A stretch of DNA of 8,691 nt from an uncultured Clostridia bacterium (lineage in GTDB: Bacteria > Bacillota > Clostridia > TANB77 > CAG-508). Below the pieces are notes generated by a model. That model was not told the origin of the DNA and did no database searches. It saw only the letters and a program-made list of their open reading frames with translations. Position numbers and translations under genes: made by a program. The DNA lies in the NCBI GenBank assembly GCA_948560265.1, contig CAOXTD010000029.1, forward strand, positions 1 to 8,691, written 5' to 3'. Positions 1-6,125 of the stretch are shown one piece after another (positions within the stretch are counted from its first letter, which is position 1; each line of letters begins with the position of its first letter).

Positions 1-88
1 TATATTTTATTTTTTATTTTTCTCTTTTTTCAACATTATTATTTTTTATCTTCTATATTATTCTTTTATTTTCTATTTTTAGTCAAAT

Positions 89-137
89 AAAAAAGATATA
101 TTACTTTCGTTTTTACTACTTGCAATATATCTCTTTT
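89..137 (-). terminator. Intrinsic terminator after the coupling-protein gene
   Basis: Inverted repeat with arms 89-102 (AAAAAAGATATATT) and 124-137, 13 of 14 positions paired, loop of 21 bases. On the minus strand it begins two bases after the TAA stop of the coupling-protein gene, and its 3' arm ends in a run of six T. The stem is very AT-rich, so it may be weak, but position and T-run fit a rho-independent terminator. Beyond it (1-88) no gene is visible, only a very AT-rich stretch. Confidence 0.6.
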
Positions 138-138
138 T

Positions 139-2184
139 TTATTCGTCATCTATTGGTCCAAATAATTCATCAAATTTTGCTTCTAATTCTTTTTGTACAT
201 CTATAGAAAATACTTCATCCTCTTCTTGTTCCTGTGGTAATATTGGTGCATCTGCTGTGGCTATTGTATTTTCTTGTTTTTGCTCTACTTCTTGTTTTAT
301 TTTTCCGATTACTATATCTTCTGCTTTGTTTTCTATTGGAATCTCACTCTGTGGCTTCTCTTCTTTTTTCTCTTTTGGTTCTTCTTCAAATAAATCATCT
401 AAAGATTCTACTTTTAAATCTGTTTTCTTTATTTTATCATTGTCTTCTACATAAGGATTGTATGGGTTATATTTTCTCCATTTTCCTCTTTCACCTATAT
501 TAAAGTCTAAATGATTTAAAGTATATTCTGCTAATTTTCTTGCCATTGGACTTTCAAAATAATAATACTTTTTAGCCTTAACTGGTTTAATTCCTTTTTC
601 ATAAATAATACAGTCATCATTATCCATTCTTCTTAATTCATCTGGTGTCATTAATGGTCTTGCCATTACTTGATCTGAATCACTAACACCTTGTCTATGA
701 TACTGTTTATCTCTATTAATTGATCTACTATCTCTTGTAATTGTTTTTTCTCCTAATGCTTTTGAGAAATATTCTACTGTTTTAAAAGAGTTACTTCCTA
801 AAAATACGTGTGTATCACAGTTACCCATGATTGTCTCATAAGATTTTTCATATACTGCTTCTAATTGGTCTAAGTTTTGTAATATAACACTAAATGAAAT
901 TCCTCTACTTCTACTGGTTGAAATCTTTTTATCAAAGTCTGGTATTTTACCAATGTTGGCGAACTCGTCACATATAAAATATGTTGGCATTTTTAGCCTT
1001 CCGCCATTGGCATCTGCAAAGTTATATAATTGTTGTATCATTTGTGAGAAGAATATGGTTAACAAGAAATCATATGCTGTATGTGTATCTGATGAGATAA
1101 CATATACTGCAGTTTTCTTTGAACCAATATCTTCAAAATTAATAGTATCTGTTGAAGTTACTTCTGCAATTTCCTTTGAGTCAAATTTACCTAGTTTAGA
1201 TTGTAATGAGCTCAAAATAGAGCCATACGTTTTTTCTGGTGCAATTTCAATTGATTTATAGTTCATTCTAGCTGGATGGTCATATGGTAATTGGTTCATT
1301 AATTCTGTTAATAAGTTACTTCCGCCATTAGCATTTGCTGCTCTTACTAATTCTGAACAGCTGGCTAAGTTTTGCTCTTCTTCTGGTCTAGTTGCTATTA
1401 AATAATAGATTAATGCTTTTAATAACATCTCTGCCATATCATCCCAATATGGATCAGAACCACTTTCACTCTTTTGTCCTTTTACAATTGTATTAGCAAT
1501 AACGTCAACATCTAATTCACTAGCAATATGCATTAGTGGGTTGTATCCGTCACTGTTTGCTGGATTTACTAAGTTTAATACTTTGATATCATATCCATTT
1601 TGTCTTAAATATCCTGCTGTTTTATCGTAAAGTTCTCCTTTAGGGTCTGTAAATACATAAGAACCTAACATCTGAAAGGCATTTGGTATTGAATAAGATG
1701 CTGATTTACCAGAACCAGAACCTCCGACTACTAATACATTAACATTTCCTCGTTTATCTACTGGTAAGTAATTTTTCTCTGCTAAAATTATTCCTTTATG
1801 CTTGCTAAGCACTTTATATTGTTCTCCGCCTTCGCTCCAATCACTAGAACCATGCTCTATATCTGCATACTCACTTTTTGGTTTTGAACGAAATAAACCA
1901 ATTGTTGTACAAATTGCATAAAATATACTAAACCATAATAAAGTTTTAAAAAATGTTCCTATATAAGCTGCTCCAAATACTTGAGTAATAGAATTAAAAC
2001 TTACAATGTTTTGAAAAACTTGTGCCAAAAATTTACCAAAAACAAAAACTCCATTGTCTGTTGCATCAACAATGGATTTTGCAATTGGCGAAACGAGTAT
2101 TATGGTTAAAATAATCCATAATACTCCTATCAATATCATACTTTTCTTATTATCTTTTAATGTTTTTTTTACTTTATAATTCAT
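139..2184 (-). CDS. VirD4/TraG-family type IV secretion coupling ATPase (conjugal transfer)
   Basis: This 681-residue protein is a VirD4/TraG-type coupling protein, close in pattern to the VirD4-like proteins of Firmicute conjugative elements (CD1115 type). Such proteins sit in the membrane as hexameric ATPases and pass the relaxase-DNA complex to the type IV channel. Seen in the sequence: two N-terminal hydrophobic segments (about residues 17-39 and 70-98), Walker A GGSGSGKS at 154-161 followed by TDPKGELY, Walker B YFICDEF at 402-408 followed by ANIGKIPDF, and the family motif SRSRGISFSVILQNLDQ near 424-440. The last 98 residues (from 584) are a Lys/Glu-rich, probably disordered tail, with LDDLF at 595-599 and FDELF at 671-675. 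The ATG is preceded by AAGGTGAT about 9 bases upstream. It lies 30 bases after the 112-residue gene and is probably co-transcribed with it. No relaxase or VirB4 is in the window, so the function is inferred from family alone. Confidence 0.93.
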   Translation of the reverse strand: MNYKVKKTLKDNKKSMILIGVLWIILTIILVSPIAKSIVDATDNGVFVFGKFLAQVFQNIVSFNSITQVFGAAYIGTFFKTLLWFSIFYAICTTIGLFRSKPKSEYADIEHGSSDWSEGGEQYKVLSKHKGIILAEKNYLPVDKRGNVNVLVVGGSGSGKSASYSIPNAFQMLGSYVFTDPKGELYDKTAGYLRQNGYDIKVLNLVNPANSDGYNPLMHIASELDVDVIANTIVKGQKSESGSDPYWDDMAEMLLKALIYYLIATRPEEEQNLASCSELVRAANANGGSNLLTELMNQLPYDHPARMNYKSIEIAPEKTYGSILSSLQSKLGKFDSKEIAEVTSTDTINFEDIGSKKTAVYVISSDTHTAYDFLLTIFFSQMIQQLYNFADANGGRLKMPTYFICDEFANIGKIPDFDKKISTSRSRGISFSVILQNLDQLEAVYEKSYETIMGNCDTHVFLGSNSFKTVEYFSKALGEKTITRDSRSINRDKQYHRQGVSDSDQVMARPLMTPDELRRMDNDDCIIYEKGIKPVKAKKYYYFESPMARKLAEYTLNHLDFNIGERGKWRKYNPYNPYVEDNDKIKKTDLKVESLDDLFEEEPKEKKEEKPQSEIPIENKAEDIVIGKIKQEVEQKQENTIATADAPILPQEQEEDEVFSIDVQKELEAKFDELFGPIDDE

Positions 2185-2214
2185 TGTTTCAAATCACCTT
2201 TTCTTGTGTGAAAT

Positions 2215-2553
2215 TTATCCGATTTCCATTCCTGATTGAACTTCTTTCTTTCTATTTGCTTTCATTTCTGCTTTTTGCTTTTTAGCTGCCATTAAAGCTT
2301 GGTAAGCTTTTGGGTTTACCATAGAAATAGTAGTTCCATCTTTCTTTTCTAACATGCCATCTTCTCTGACTTTTGACTCTTCTACTTGAGAAATAACAAT
2401 TTCGCCTTGTCTTTCTGCTTCTTTTACTTCTTTTTCAGAAACTCCCCATTTAGCAGTTTTTGGTGGCATTTCTAATCCTTTATCTGTTGGAATTGATTGT
2501 CCTACTACTACAGCAGGGTTATCTCTATTTGAAGGTACATTTGTACTATTCAT
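2215..2553 (-). CDS. Hypothetical protein, about 112 residues, upstream of the coupling ATPase
   Basis: I do not recognise this family. The open frame begins with an ATG at 2577 (120 residues), but I prefer the internal ATG at 2553. A strong AAAGGAGGAG Shine-Dalgarno lies about 9 bases before 2553, inside what would be codons 3-6 of the longer form, while the 2577 ATG has only an A-rich AGAAAAAAG before it. The product is soluble, with no membrane segment or signal peptide. It has a polar, Pro/Asn-rich N-terminus, a middle part with KWGVSEKEVKEAERQGEIV, and a basic, probably helical C-terminus (YQALMAAKKQKAEMKANRKK). It ends 30 bases before the coupling-protein start, so a role as accessory or adaptor in DNA transfer is possible, but this is inference from position only. 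It does not resemble the DUF3801/PcfB protein often found at this place. Confidence 0.75.
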   Translation of the reverse strand: MNSTNVPSNRDNPAVVVGQSIPTDKGLEMPPKTAKWGVSEKEVKEAERQGEIVISQVEESKVREDGMLEKKDGTTISMVNPKAYQALMAAKKQKAEMKANRKKEVQSGMEIG

Positions 2554-2592
2554 TTCTTCGCTCCTCCTTTTAGACATCTTCTTTTTTCTATA

Positions 2593-2617
2593 TTCTAGGA
2601 AATTTATTTCCGTAGAA
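2593..2617. repeat. Dyad symmetry just upstream of the 112-residue gene
   Basis: Imperfect palindrome of 25 bases: TTCTAGGAAAT (2593-2603), a TT centre, then ATTTCC, one unpaired G (2612) and TAGAA (to 2617). All 11 base pairs match apart from the single bulge. It sits 15 bases before the upstream ATG and 39 bases before the preferred one, so it could be an operator or a leader hairpin. No T-run follows it, so it is not a terminator. Confidence 0.45.
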
Positions 2618-2635
2618 GATAGTTATGAGAGCATT

Positions 2636-2670
2636 ACAAAATCTTAAAAGTTCTACTTTTTAGATTTTGT
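2636..2670 (-). terminator. Hairpin overlapping the stop codon of the 173-residue gene
   Basis: Arms ACAAAATCT-T-AAAAG (2636-2650) and CTTTT-T-AGATTTTGT (2656-2670) pair at 14 of 15 positions with one T-T mismatch and a 5-base loop. It starts at the first base past, or within, the TAA stop (2670-2672) of the upstream gene. On the minus strand the 3' arm ends in TTTTGT and no clean U-tract follows, so it may be only a partial terminator or an RNA-stability hairpin that lowers expression of the two downstream genes. Confidence 0.45.
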
Positions 2671-3191
2671 TATTCCTCTCGCTTATCGCGAATTTCAAAT
2701 GCAAAATATGATTTGAATGGTTTCAGCTTACACTTACCTTTTACCTCATTTGTTTGTCCGTCAAAGTATAAAACTGGCTTGACTTCTTCTGTTGTTTCCG
2801 GATCTATAATTGATATTGGTCTTTTTAAATCCGGTGTATATTTAAATTCTTTATATTCTGATTCTTGTTCAGAATATAAAGTATCAAACTTAATTGGAAT
2901 TGGGCGCTTAGCAATTTTCACTTTATCTTCTGCTAAAATTCCCATGTTGACAACTACTTTATCTTGTCCAAAAGATAAGATAACTAAATCCTCTTCATTT
3001 TCAGGTTCGTCAACAAAAAAGGTCTTTTTCCTTAAATTACCATTTAATTCTTCAGCATATTCAAGGCGTTGTACCGTGTATTTTGGGTATTCATCTAATA
3101 AACTCTTGTCCGTTTTATTGATTCTATATATTACAGTGTTAACTCCTTGTGGATCTGTAATACTAAAGTGTTTTCCTTGTATTGAGTCCAT
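2670..3191 (-). CDS. Hypothetical protein, 173 residues, first gene of the accessory unit
   Basis: I do not recognise this family. The ATG has a good Shine-Dalgarno (AAAGGAGTG) 7 bases upstream. The protein is soluble, without signal peptide, membrane segment or cysteine pair. It is rich in alternating charged and hydrophobic residues and in Pro, with strand-like stretches such as EDLVILSFGQDKVVVNMGIL (about 67-86), RPISIIDPETTEEVKPVLYF (about 124-143) and KSYFAFEIRD near the end, which suggests a mostly beta fold. The repeated 'SITDP' (11-15) and 'SIIDPET' (127-133) segments hint at two related halves, but this is weak. It follows a perfect consensus promoter, so it is probably well expressed unless repressed. 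Co-transcription with the 112-residue gene and the coupling ATPase is likely but interrupted by a hairpin at its stop. Confidence 0.8.
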   Translation of the reverse strand: MDSIQGKHFSITDPQGVNTVIYRINKTDKSLLDEYPKYTVQRLEYAEELNGNLRKKTFFVDEPENEEDLVILSFGQDKVVVNMGILAEDKVKIAKRPIPIKFDTLYSEQESEYKEFKYTPDLKRPISIIDPETTEEVKPVLYFDGQTNEVKGKCKLKPFKSYFAFEIRDKREE

Positions 3192-3268
3192 CTTTTTACA
3201 CTCCTTTTCTATGAATCCTAGTCCAATACATAGTTTGTCTTTTGTTTTTATTCATATCACTAAATTCA

Positions 3269-3297
3269 ATTATAATACAAAATTGCCCAACTGTCAA
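3269..3297 (-). promoter_or_regulatory. Consensus vegetative (SigA-type) promoter
   Basis: On the minus strand TTGACA (3292-3297) and TATAAT (3269-3274) are separated by exactly 17 bases, matching the consensus at all 12 positions. The start of transcription should fall near 3262, giving a leader of about 70 bases before the 173-residue gene. The promoter lies in the gap after the dnaJ-like gene, where I see no terminator, so the accessory genes might also receive some read-through. Confidence 0.85.
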
Positions 3298-3322
3298 CGT
3301 TTCAATTCGAATTTATGTCAAC
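3298..3322 (-). promoter_or_regulatory. Candidate operator: second GTTGACA plus AATTCGAATT palindrome
   Basis: A second copy of GTTGACA (3316-3322) lies 24 bases upstream of the one holding the -35 box (3292-3298). Between them is the perfect 10-bp palindrome AATTCGAATT (3304-3313). No -10 box follows the upstream copy at the right distance, so it is not a second promoter. A regulator binding site is a reasonable guess; no regulator gene is in the window. Confidence 0.35.
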
Positions 3323-3346
3323 TTTTGATATTTTATAAGATTCACT

Positions 3347-4267
3347 CTACAATTTATTATAAGTATTTCTTGGATCATATGTTGAGACTTCCTTTAACTC
3401 CTGAAAAAGAGCCTTTTCTTGATCAGTCATTACCTTTGGTACCATAATACATATATTAGTAATTAACTCTCCTCTACCACCTTTTCCGTCAAGATACCCT
3501 TTTTCTTTTAAATGAATAGTCTCTCCACTTTGTATTCCTTGTGGCACATGCAAAGATATTTCTTCATTAATAGAGTTTAATGTTACCTTTGTACCTAATG
3601 CTGCCTCCCATGGAGTTAAATACAAATTGGTATATAAGTCAATCCCATTTAATTTATATTTCTCGTCATCTTCTATTTGGACTTTAATAAGTAAATCTCC
3701 TGGTCTTCCTCCGTTTTCACCTGGCTTTCCTTGCCCCATTAAACGTATTTTTTCATGGTTGCGAATCCCTGCTGGAATTTTTATCGTAAAAGTTTTCATT
3801 CTTCCATTAAGAGTACGTAAAGAAATTTTCTTCTCACTCCCATAAAAGGCCTCTATAATAGATATATTAATTTCAGTTTCAATATTTTCACCTTTTACTG
3901 ATGCCTTTTTTATGTTCTTCTTTTCTTGTGGCTTATCTTCACTACTTTGTATATTTTCTCCAAAGAACATTCTGAAAAAGTCGCTAAATACTGCTCCCTT
4001 ATCCCTGGCACTTTCTTCATATTTCACCTTTTGTTTTTTTCCTATATGATTGTACCACATTCTGTCATATTTCCTACGCGAGGCTGTCTCCGATAATACT
4101 TTGTAAGCTTCATTAATATCTTTGAAGCGCTCCTCTGCCATAGAGTTAGTAGTATTTATATCTGGGTGATATTTTTTTGCTTGCTCACGATAAGCTTGTT
4201 TAATTTCTTCTTGAGATGCTTTATAATTACTAATTTCTAATATTTTATAATAGTCTTTGAAAATCAT
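3347..4267 (-). CDS. DnaJ/CbpA-like co-chaperone without zinc finger (class B J-protein)
   Basis: A cytosolic J-domain co-chaperone of 306 residues, expected to stimulate DnaK ATPase and deliver substrates. The J domain (about 1-70) has the essential HPD tripeptide at 34-36. A short linker follows with FSDFFRMFFG at 94-103 but without the long Gly/Phe stretch of classical DnaJ. Two C-terminal peptide-binding domains follow from about 129, with the typical IPAGIRNHEKIRLMGQGKPG and VPQGIQSGETIHLKEKG. The four CxxCxGxG zinc-finger repeats of DnaJ proper are absent, and only one cysteine is present. This makes it CbpA-like, probably a second J-protein beside a dnaK-linked DnaJ elsewhere. The ATG follows AGGGGG at 4 bases. 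I find no CIRCE element upstream, so heat-shock control by HrcA is not supported here. It follows yqeK by 91 bases and may have its own promoter. Confidence 0.9.
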   Translation of the reverse strand: MIFKDYYKILEISNYKASQEEIKQAYREQAKKYHPDINTTNSMAEERFKDINEAYKVLSETASRRKYDRMWYNHIGKKQKVKYEESARDKGAVFSDFFRMFFGENIQSSEDKPQEKKNIKKASVKGENIETEINISIIEAFYGSEKKISLRTLNGRMKTFTIKIPAGIRNHEKIRLMGQGKPGENGGRPGDLLIKVQIEDDEKYKLNGIDLYTNLYLTPWEAALGTKVTLNSINEEISLHVPQGIQSGETIHLKEKGYLDGKGGRGELITNICIMVPKVMTDQEKALFQELKEVSTYDPRNTYNKL

Positions 4268-4343
4268 AGTTCCCCCTAAGTAAGGTCATTTTTATTTCTT
4301 GTCTTTTGTATTATTTTGATTTTCTTTTTCTAGAATGTTTTAA

Positions 4344-4352
4344 ATTATATCA
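4344..4352 (-). promoter_or_regulatory. Candidate extended -10 promoter for the dnaJ-like gene
   Basis: TGATATAAT on the minus strand is a full TGn extension plus a perfect TATAAT. It lies just behind the yqeK stop and would start a transcript near 4337, with a leader of about 70 bases. No recognisable -35 box is at the proper distance (TTTCCT there), which extended -10 promoters can tolerate. Confidence 0.4.
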
Positions 4353-4358
4353 CATTTA

Positions 4359-4925
4359 TTACTGTAAGGAAAGGGGTAACAGCTGATTTCTGGCAAAAAT
4401 TCCATCTGGATGAACTAAGACACCTTTATCAATATTTTTTTTAATGGTCTCGTCTAAAATTGTTAAAGTACATTTATCAATGTCCTGTATAGCAAGTTTT
4501 CTTAATTCTTCTATTCCAGTGTATTCTCTATTCTCTTCAATTTTATCTGCCACAAAAATTATTTTAGCTAACAAATCCATATCTATATGTCCTGTTGTGT
4601 GGTAAAGAATGGCATTTTGCATTTCCTTTGTAAAACCATATTTTTTTACTATATCTGCTCCTATTTTAGCATGGAGCAAACCCACATTATGCATTTCTAC
4701 CTCATCTATTTCAATTTTGTGCTCCTTGCAATAAGTAATCTTTTCTTCATTTGGTATCTCTTTTGCGATATCATGGGCAATCCCTGTTAAAGCTGCAATA
4801 TTAGCATCTACGCCATATTGTTTTGCTAACTCTTCTGCTTTTTTCATGACTCCTATAGAATGTTGGTATCTTTCTTCTGATAAGATGTTTTTTAGTTCTT
4901 TTTGTATATTTTCTATTGTTTCCAT
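4359..4925 (-). CDS. yqeK: YqeK, HD-domain symmetrical diadenosine tetraphosphatase (Ap4A hydrolase)
   Basis: A 188-residue HD-superfamily metal-dependent hydrolase, the usual length of YqeK. Members cleave Ap4A symmetrically to two ADP and so limit this stress-linked dinucleotide. Visible metal ligands in order: H22 (RYQHSIGV), H51-D52 (GIAHDIAKE), H85 (LLHAKIGA), H109 (LYHTTGH) and D127 (FVADKIEENR), all typical of YqeK. The ATG has AAGGGGAG about 6 bases upstream. YqeK is usually found next to nadD and rsfS; here it lies between ddl and a dnaJ-like gene, 95 bases after ddl, with a palindromic repeat in the gap. It may therefore be a relocated copy or a paralogue. I am confident of the family but less so of the exact substrate. 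Confidence 0.9.
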   Translation of the reverse strand: METIENIQKELKNILSEERYQHSIGVMKKAEELAKQYGVDANIAALTGIAHDIAKEIPNEEKITYCKEHKIEIDEVEMHNVGLLHAKIGADIVKKYGFTKEMQNAILYHTTGHIDMDLLAKIIFVADKIEENREYTGIEELRKLAIQDIDKCTLTILDETIKKNIDKGVLVHPDGIFARNQLLPLSLQ

Positions 4926-4950
4926 TATTTGCTCCCCTTTTTTGATTGTT

Positions 4951-5011
4951 CTAAGGGGGACACATTTTTTCCTAAGGTCACTTCTATAGGGATAAGATGT
5001 GTCCCTCCTAG
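4951..5011. repeat. REP-like imperfect palindrome between ddl and yqeK
   Basis: Arms of 15 bases (4951-4965, CTAAGGGGGACACAT; 4997-5011, ATGTGTCCCTCCTAG) pair at 13 positions, with a perfect core GGGACACAT/ATGTGTCCC. The 31-base loop holds a small inner CCTA/TAGG repeat. No T-run follows on either strand, so it is not a standard terminator. GGGGACACAT-type palindromes recur in many genomes as REP elements mobilised by REP-associated tyrosine transposases; that link is inference, since only one copy can be seen here. Confidence 0.55.
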
Positions 5012-5020
5012 GTATTTATA

Positions 5021-6082
5021 CTAGTATGCTATTCTAATAAGTTCATCTAATAATTTGGTATAACTTAGTCCACTTACTTCCCACAATTGAGGATACATAC
5101 TAATTTGTGTAAATCCTGGCATTGTATTAATTTCATTAATATACACTTGATTATCAGATTTGCGAATAAAGAAGTCCACACGTGACAATCCCTTTCCATC
5201 AACTGCTTTAAATGCTTTTATTGCTAGGGTTTGAATTTCTTTTAACTTTTCTTCTTCTATTTTGGCTGGTATAACTGTACGAGATGCAGCATTTTGATAT
5301 TTCGCTTCAAAAGTATAAAAGTCTTCTGCTGATAATACTTCTCCTACACAAGTTGCTTTTACCTCTTCATTTCCCAATACAGCACATTCTACTTCTCTTC
5401 CCTCTATTTCTTCTTCCAATAAGATTTTCGTATCATAAATACTAGCATCTAATAATGCTGATTGTAACTCTTGCTGATTTGTAGCTTTATGTACGCCAAC
5501 AGAAGAGCCAGAGTTAGATGGTTTTACGAAAACTGGGAAATGGATAGTTTCATCTATTATTTTAGCAATCTCTGAAATGGACAATTCCTGTTCTTTAAAT
5601 TCGTTATCTACATATTGAAATACTGTCTTTCCTTCTTTTTGAATTGCCTTAATATAAATAAACTTAGCTTGTGGTATTTTTGCTTTTTCAAATACCATTT
5701 TAGTATATACTTTGTCCATACAAATACTGGAACCTAATACTCTACAACCTACATAAGGAATTTTTAAAAGTTCTAACATTCCTTGAATTGTTCCATCTTC
5801 CCCATATAAACCATGTAAAACAGGGAACGCAACATCTATACCTTTTAAATATTCTATTACATTTAAAATAGGCATAATTTCAGTTAGCTGTTCTCCTACT
5901 GCTAATCTTGTAATTTCATTAACTGGCTTAATATATTCATACCATTTTCCACTTTGATCAATATAAATTGGATAAATTTTATATTTTTGTTTATCTAAAT
6001 TTTGAATAACAGAGGTACCTGATGCAATGGATACATCATGTTCTGTTGACATTCCTCCAAAAATAACACCTAATTTTATCAT
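5021..6082 (-). CDS. ddl: D-alanine--D-alanine ligase
   Basis: A 353-residue ATP-grasp ligase that joins two D-alanines for the peptidoglycan stem peptide, in the cytosol. Family marks: E14 in GGMSTEHDVS (binds the first D-Ala), HGLYGEDGT at 90-98, the Ser loop SGSSVGV at 191-197, FVKPSN at 185-190, the omega-loop FEAKY at 258-262, RVDFF at 301-305, and the metal site NEINTMPGFT at 316-325. Y262 matches Tyr216 of E. coli DdlB, the residue that marks D-Ala-D-Ala rather than D-Ala-D-Lac specificity, so a normal vancomycin-sensitive product is expected. F258 stands where DdlB has Tyr212. The start has AAGGAGAG 8 bases upstream. It lies 43 bases after murF and is probably in the same transcript; the product is directly the substrate of MurF. 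Confidence 0.96.
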   Translation of the reverse strand: MIKLGVIFGGMSTEHDVSIASGTSVIQNLDKQKYKIYPIYIDQSGKWYEYIKPVNEITRLAVGEQLTEIMPILNVIEYLKGIDVAFPVLHGLYGEDGTIQGMLELLKIPYVGCRVLGSSICMDKVYTKMVFEKAKIPQAKFIYIKAIQKEGKTVFQYVDNEFKEQELSISEIAKIIDETIHFPVFVKPSNSGSSVGVHKATNQQELQSALLDASIYDTKILLEEEIEGREVECAVLGNEEVKATCVGEVLSAEDFYTFEAKYQNAASRTVIPAKIEEEKLKEIQTLAIKAFKAVDGKGLSRVDFFIRKSDNQVYINEINTMPGFTQISMYPQLWEVSGLSYTKLLDELIRIAY

Positions 6083-6125
6083 ACTTTTTACTCTCCTTTT
6101 TCTTAAACATTACATTATTAAACAA

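Noticed and set aside
10..55. Short minus-strand frame starting MLKKEKNKK
   Set aside because: Ten codons only, within an A-rich tract and ending at once; no evidence that it is translated.
953..1261. Open frame of 102 codons on the plus strand
   Set aside because: It lies wholly inside the ATPase domain of the coupling-protein gene, has no ribosome site, and the opposite strand carries conserved motifs.
2713..3447. Open frame of 244 codons on the plus strand
   Set aside because: It is antisense to the 173-residue gene, the promoter gap and the dnaJ-like 3' end; it has no Shine-Dalgarno and a composition typical of a mirror frame. The minus-strand genes have good start sites.
4271..4288. 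Possible decayed second copy of the 4951-5011 repeat, sharing TAAGGTCA and CCCCCTAAG
   Set aside because: The shared pieces are 8-9 bases long and in a different order, and the GGGACACAT core is missing; chance is a sufficient explanation.
4268..4358. Heat-shock CIRCE operator before the dnaJ-like gene
   Set aside because: No TTAGCACTC/GAGTGCTAA inverted repeat is present; only an extended -10 box is seen.
5021..6082. A VanA/VanB-type D-Ala-D-Lac ligase as part of a resistance cassette
   Set aside because: The EAKY tyrosine typical of D-Ala-D-Ala ligases is present and the gene sits beside murF, with no vanH/vanX neighbours.
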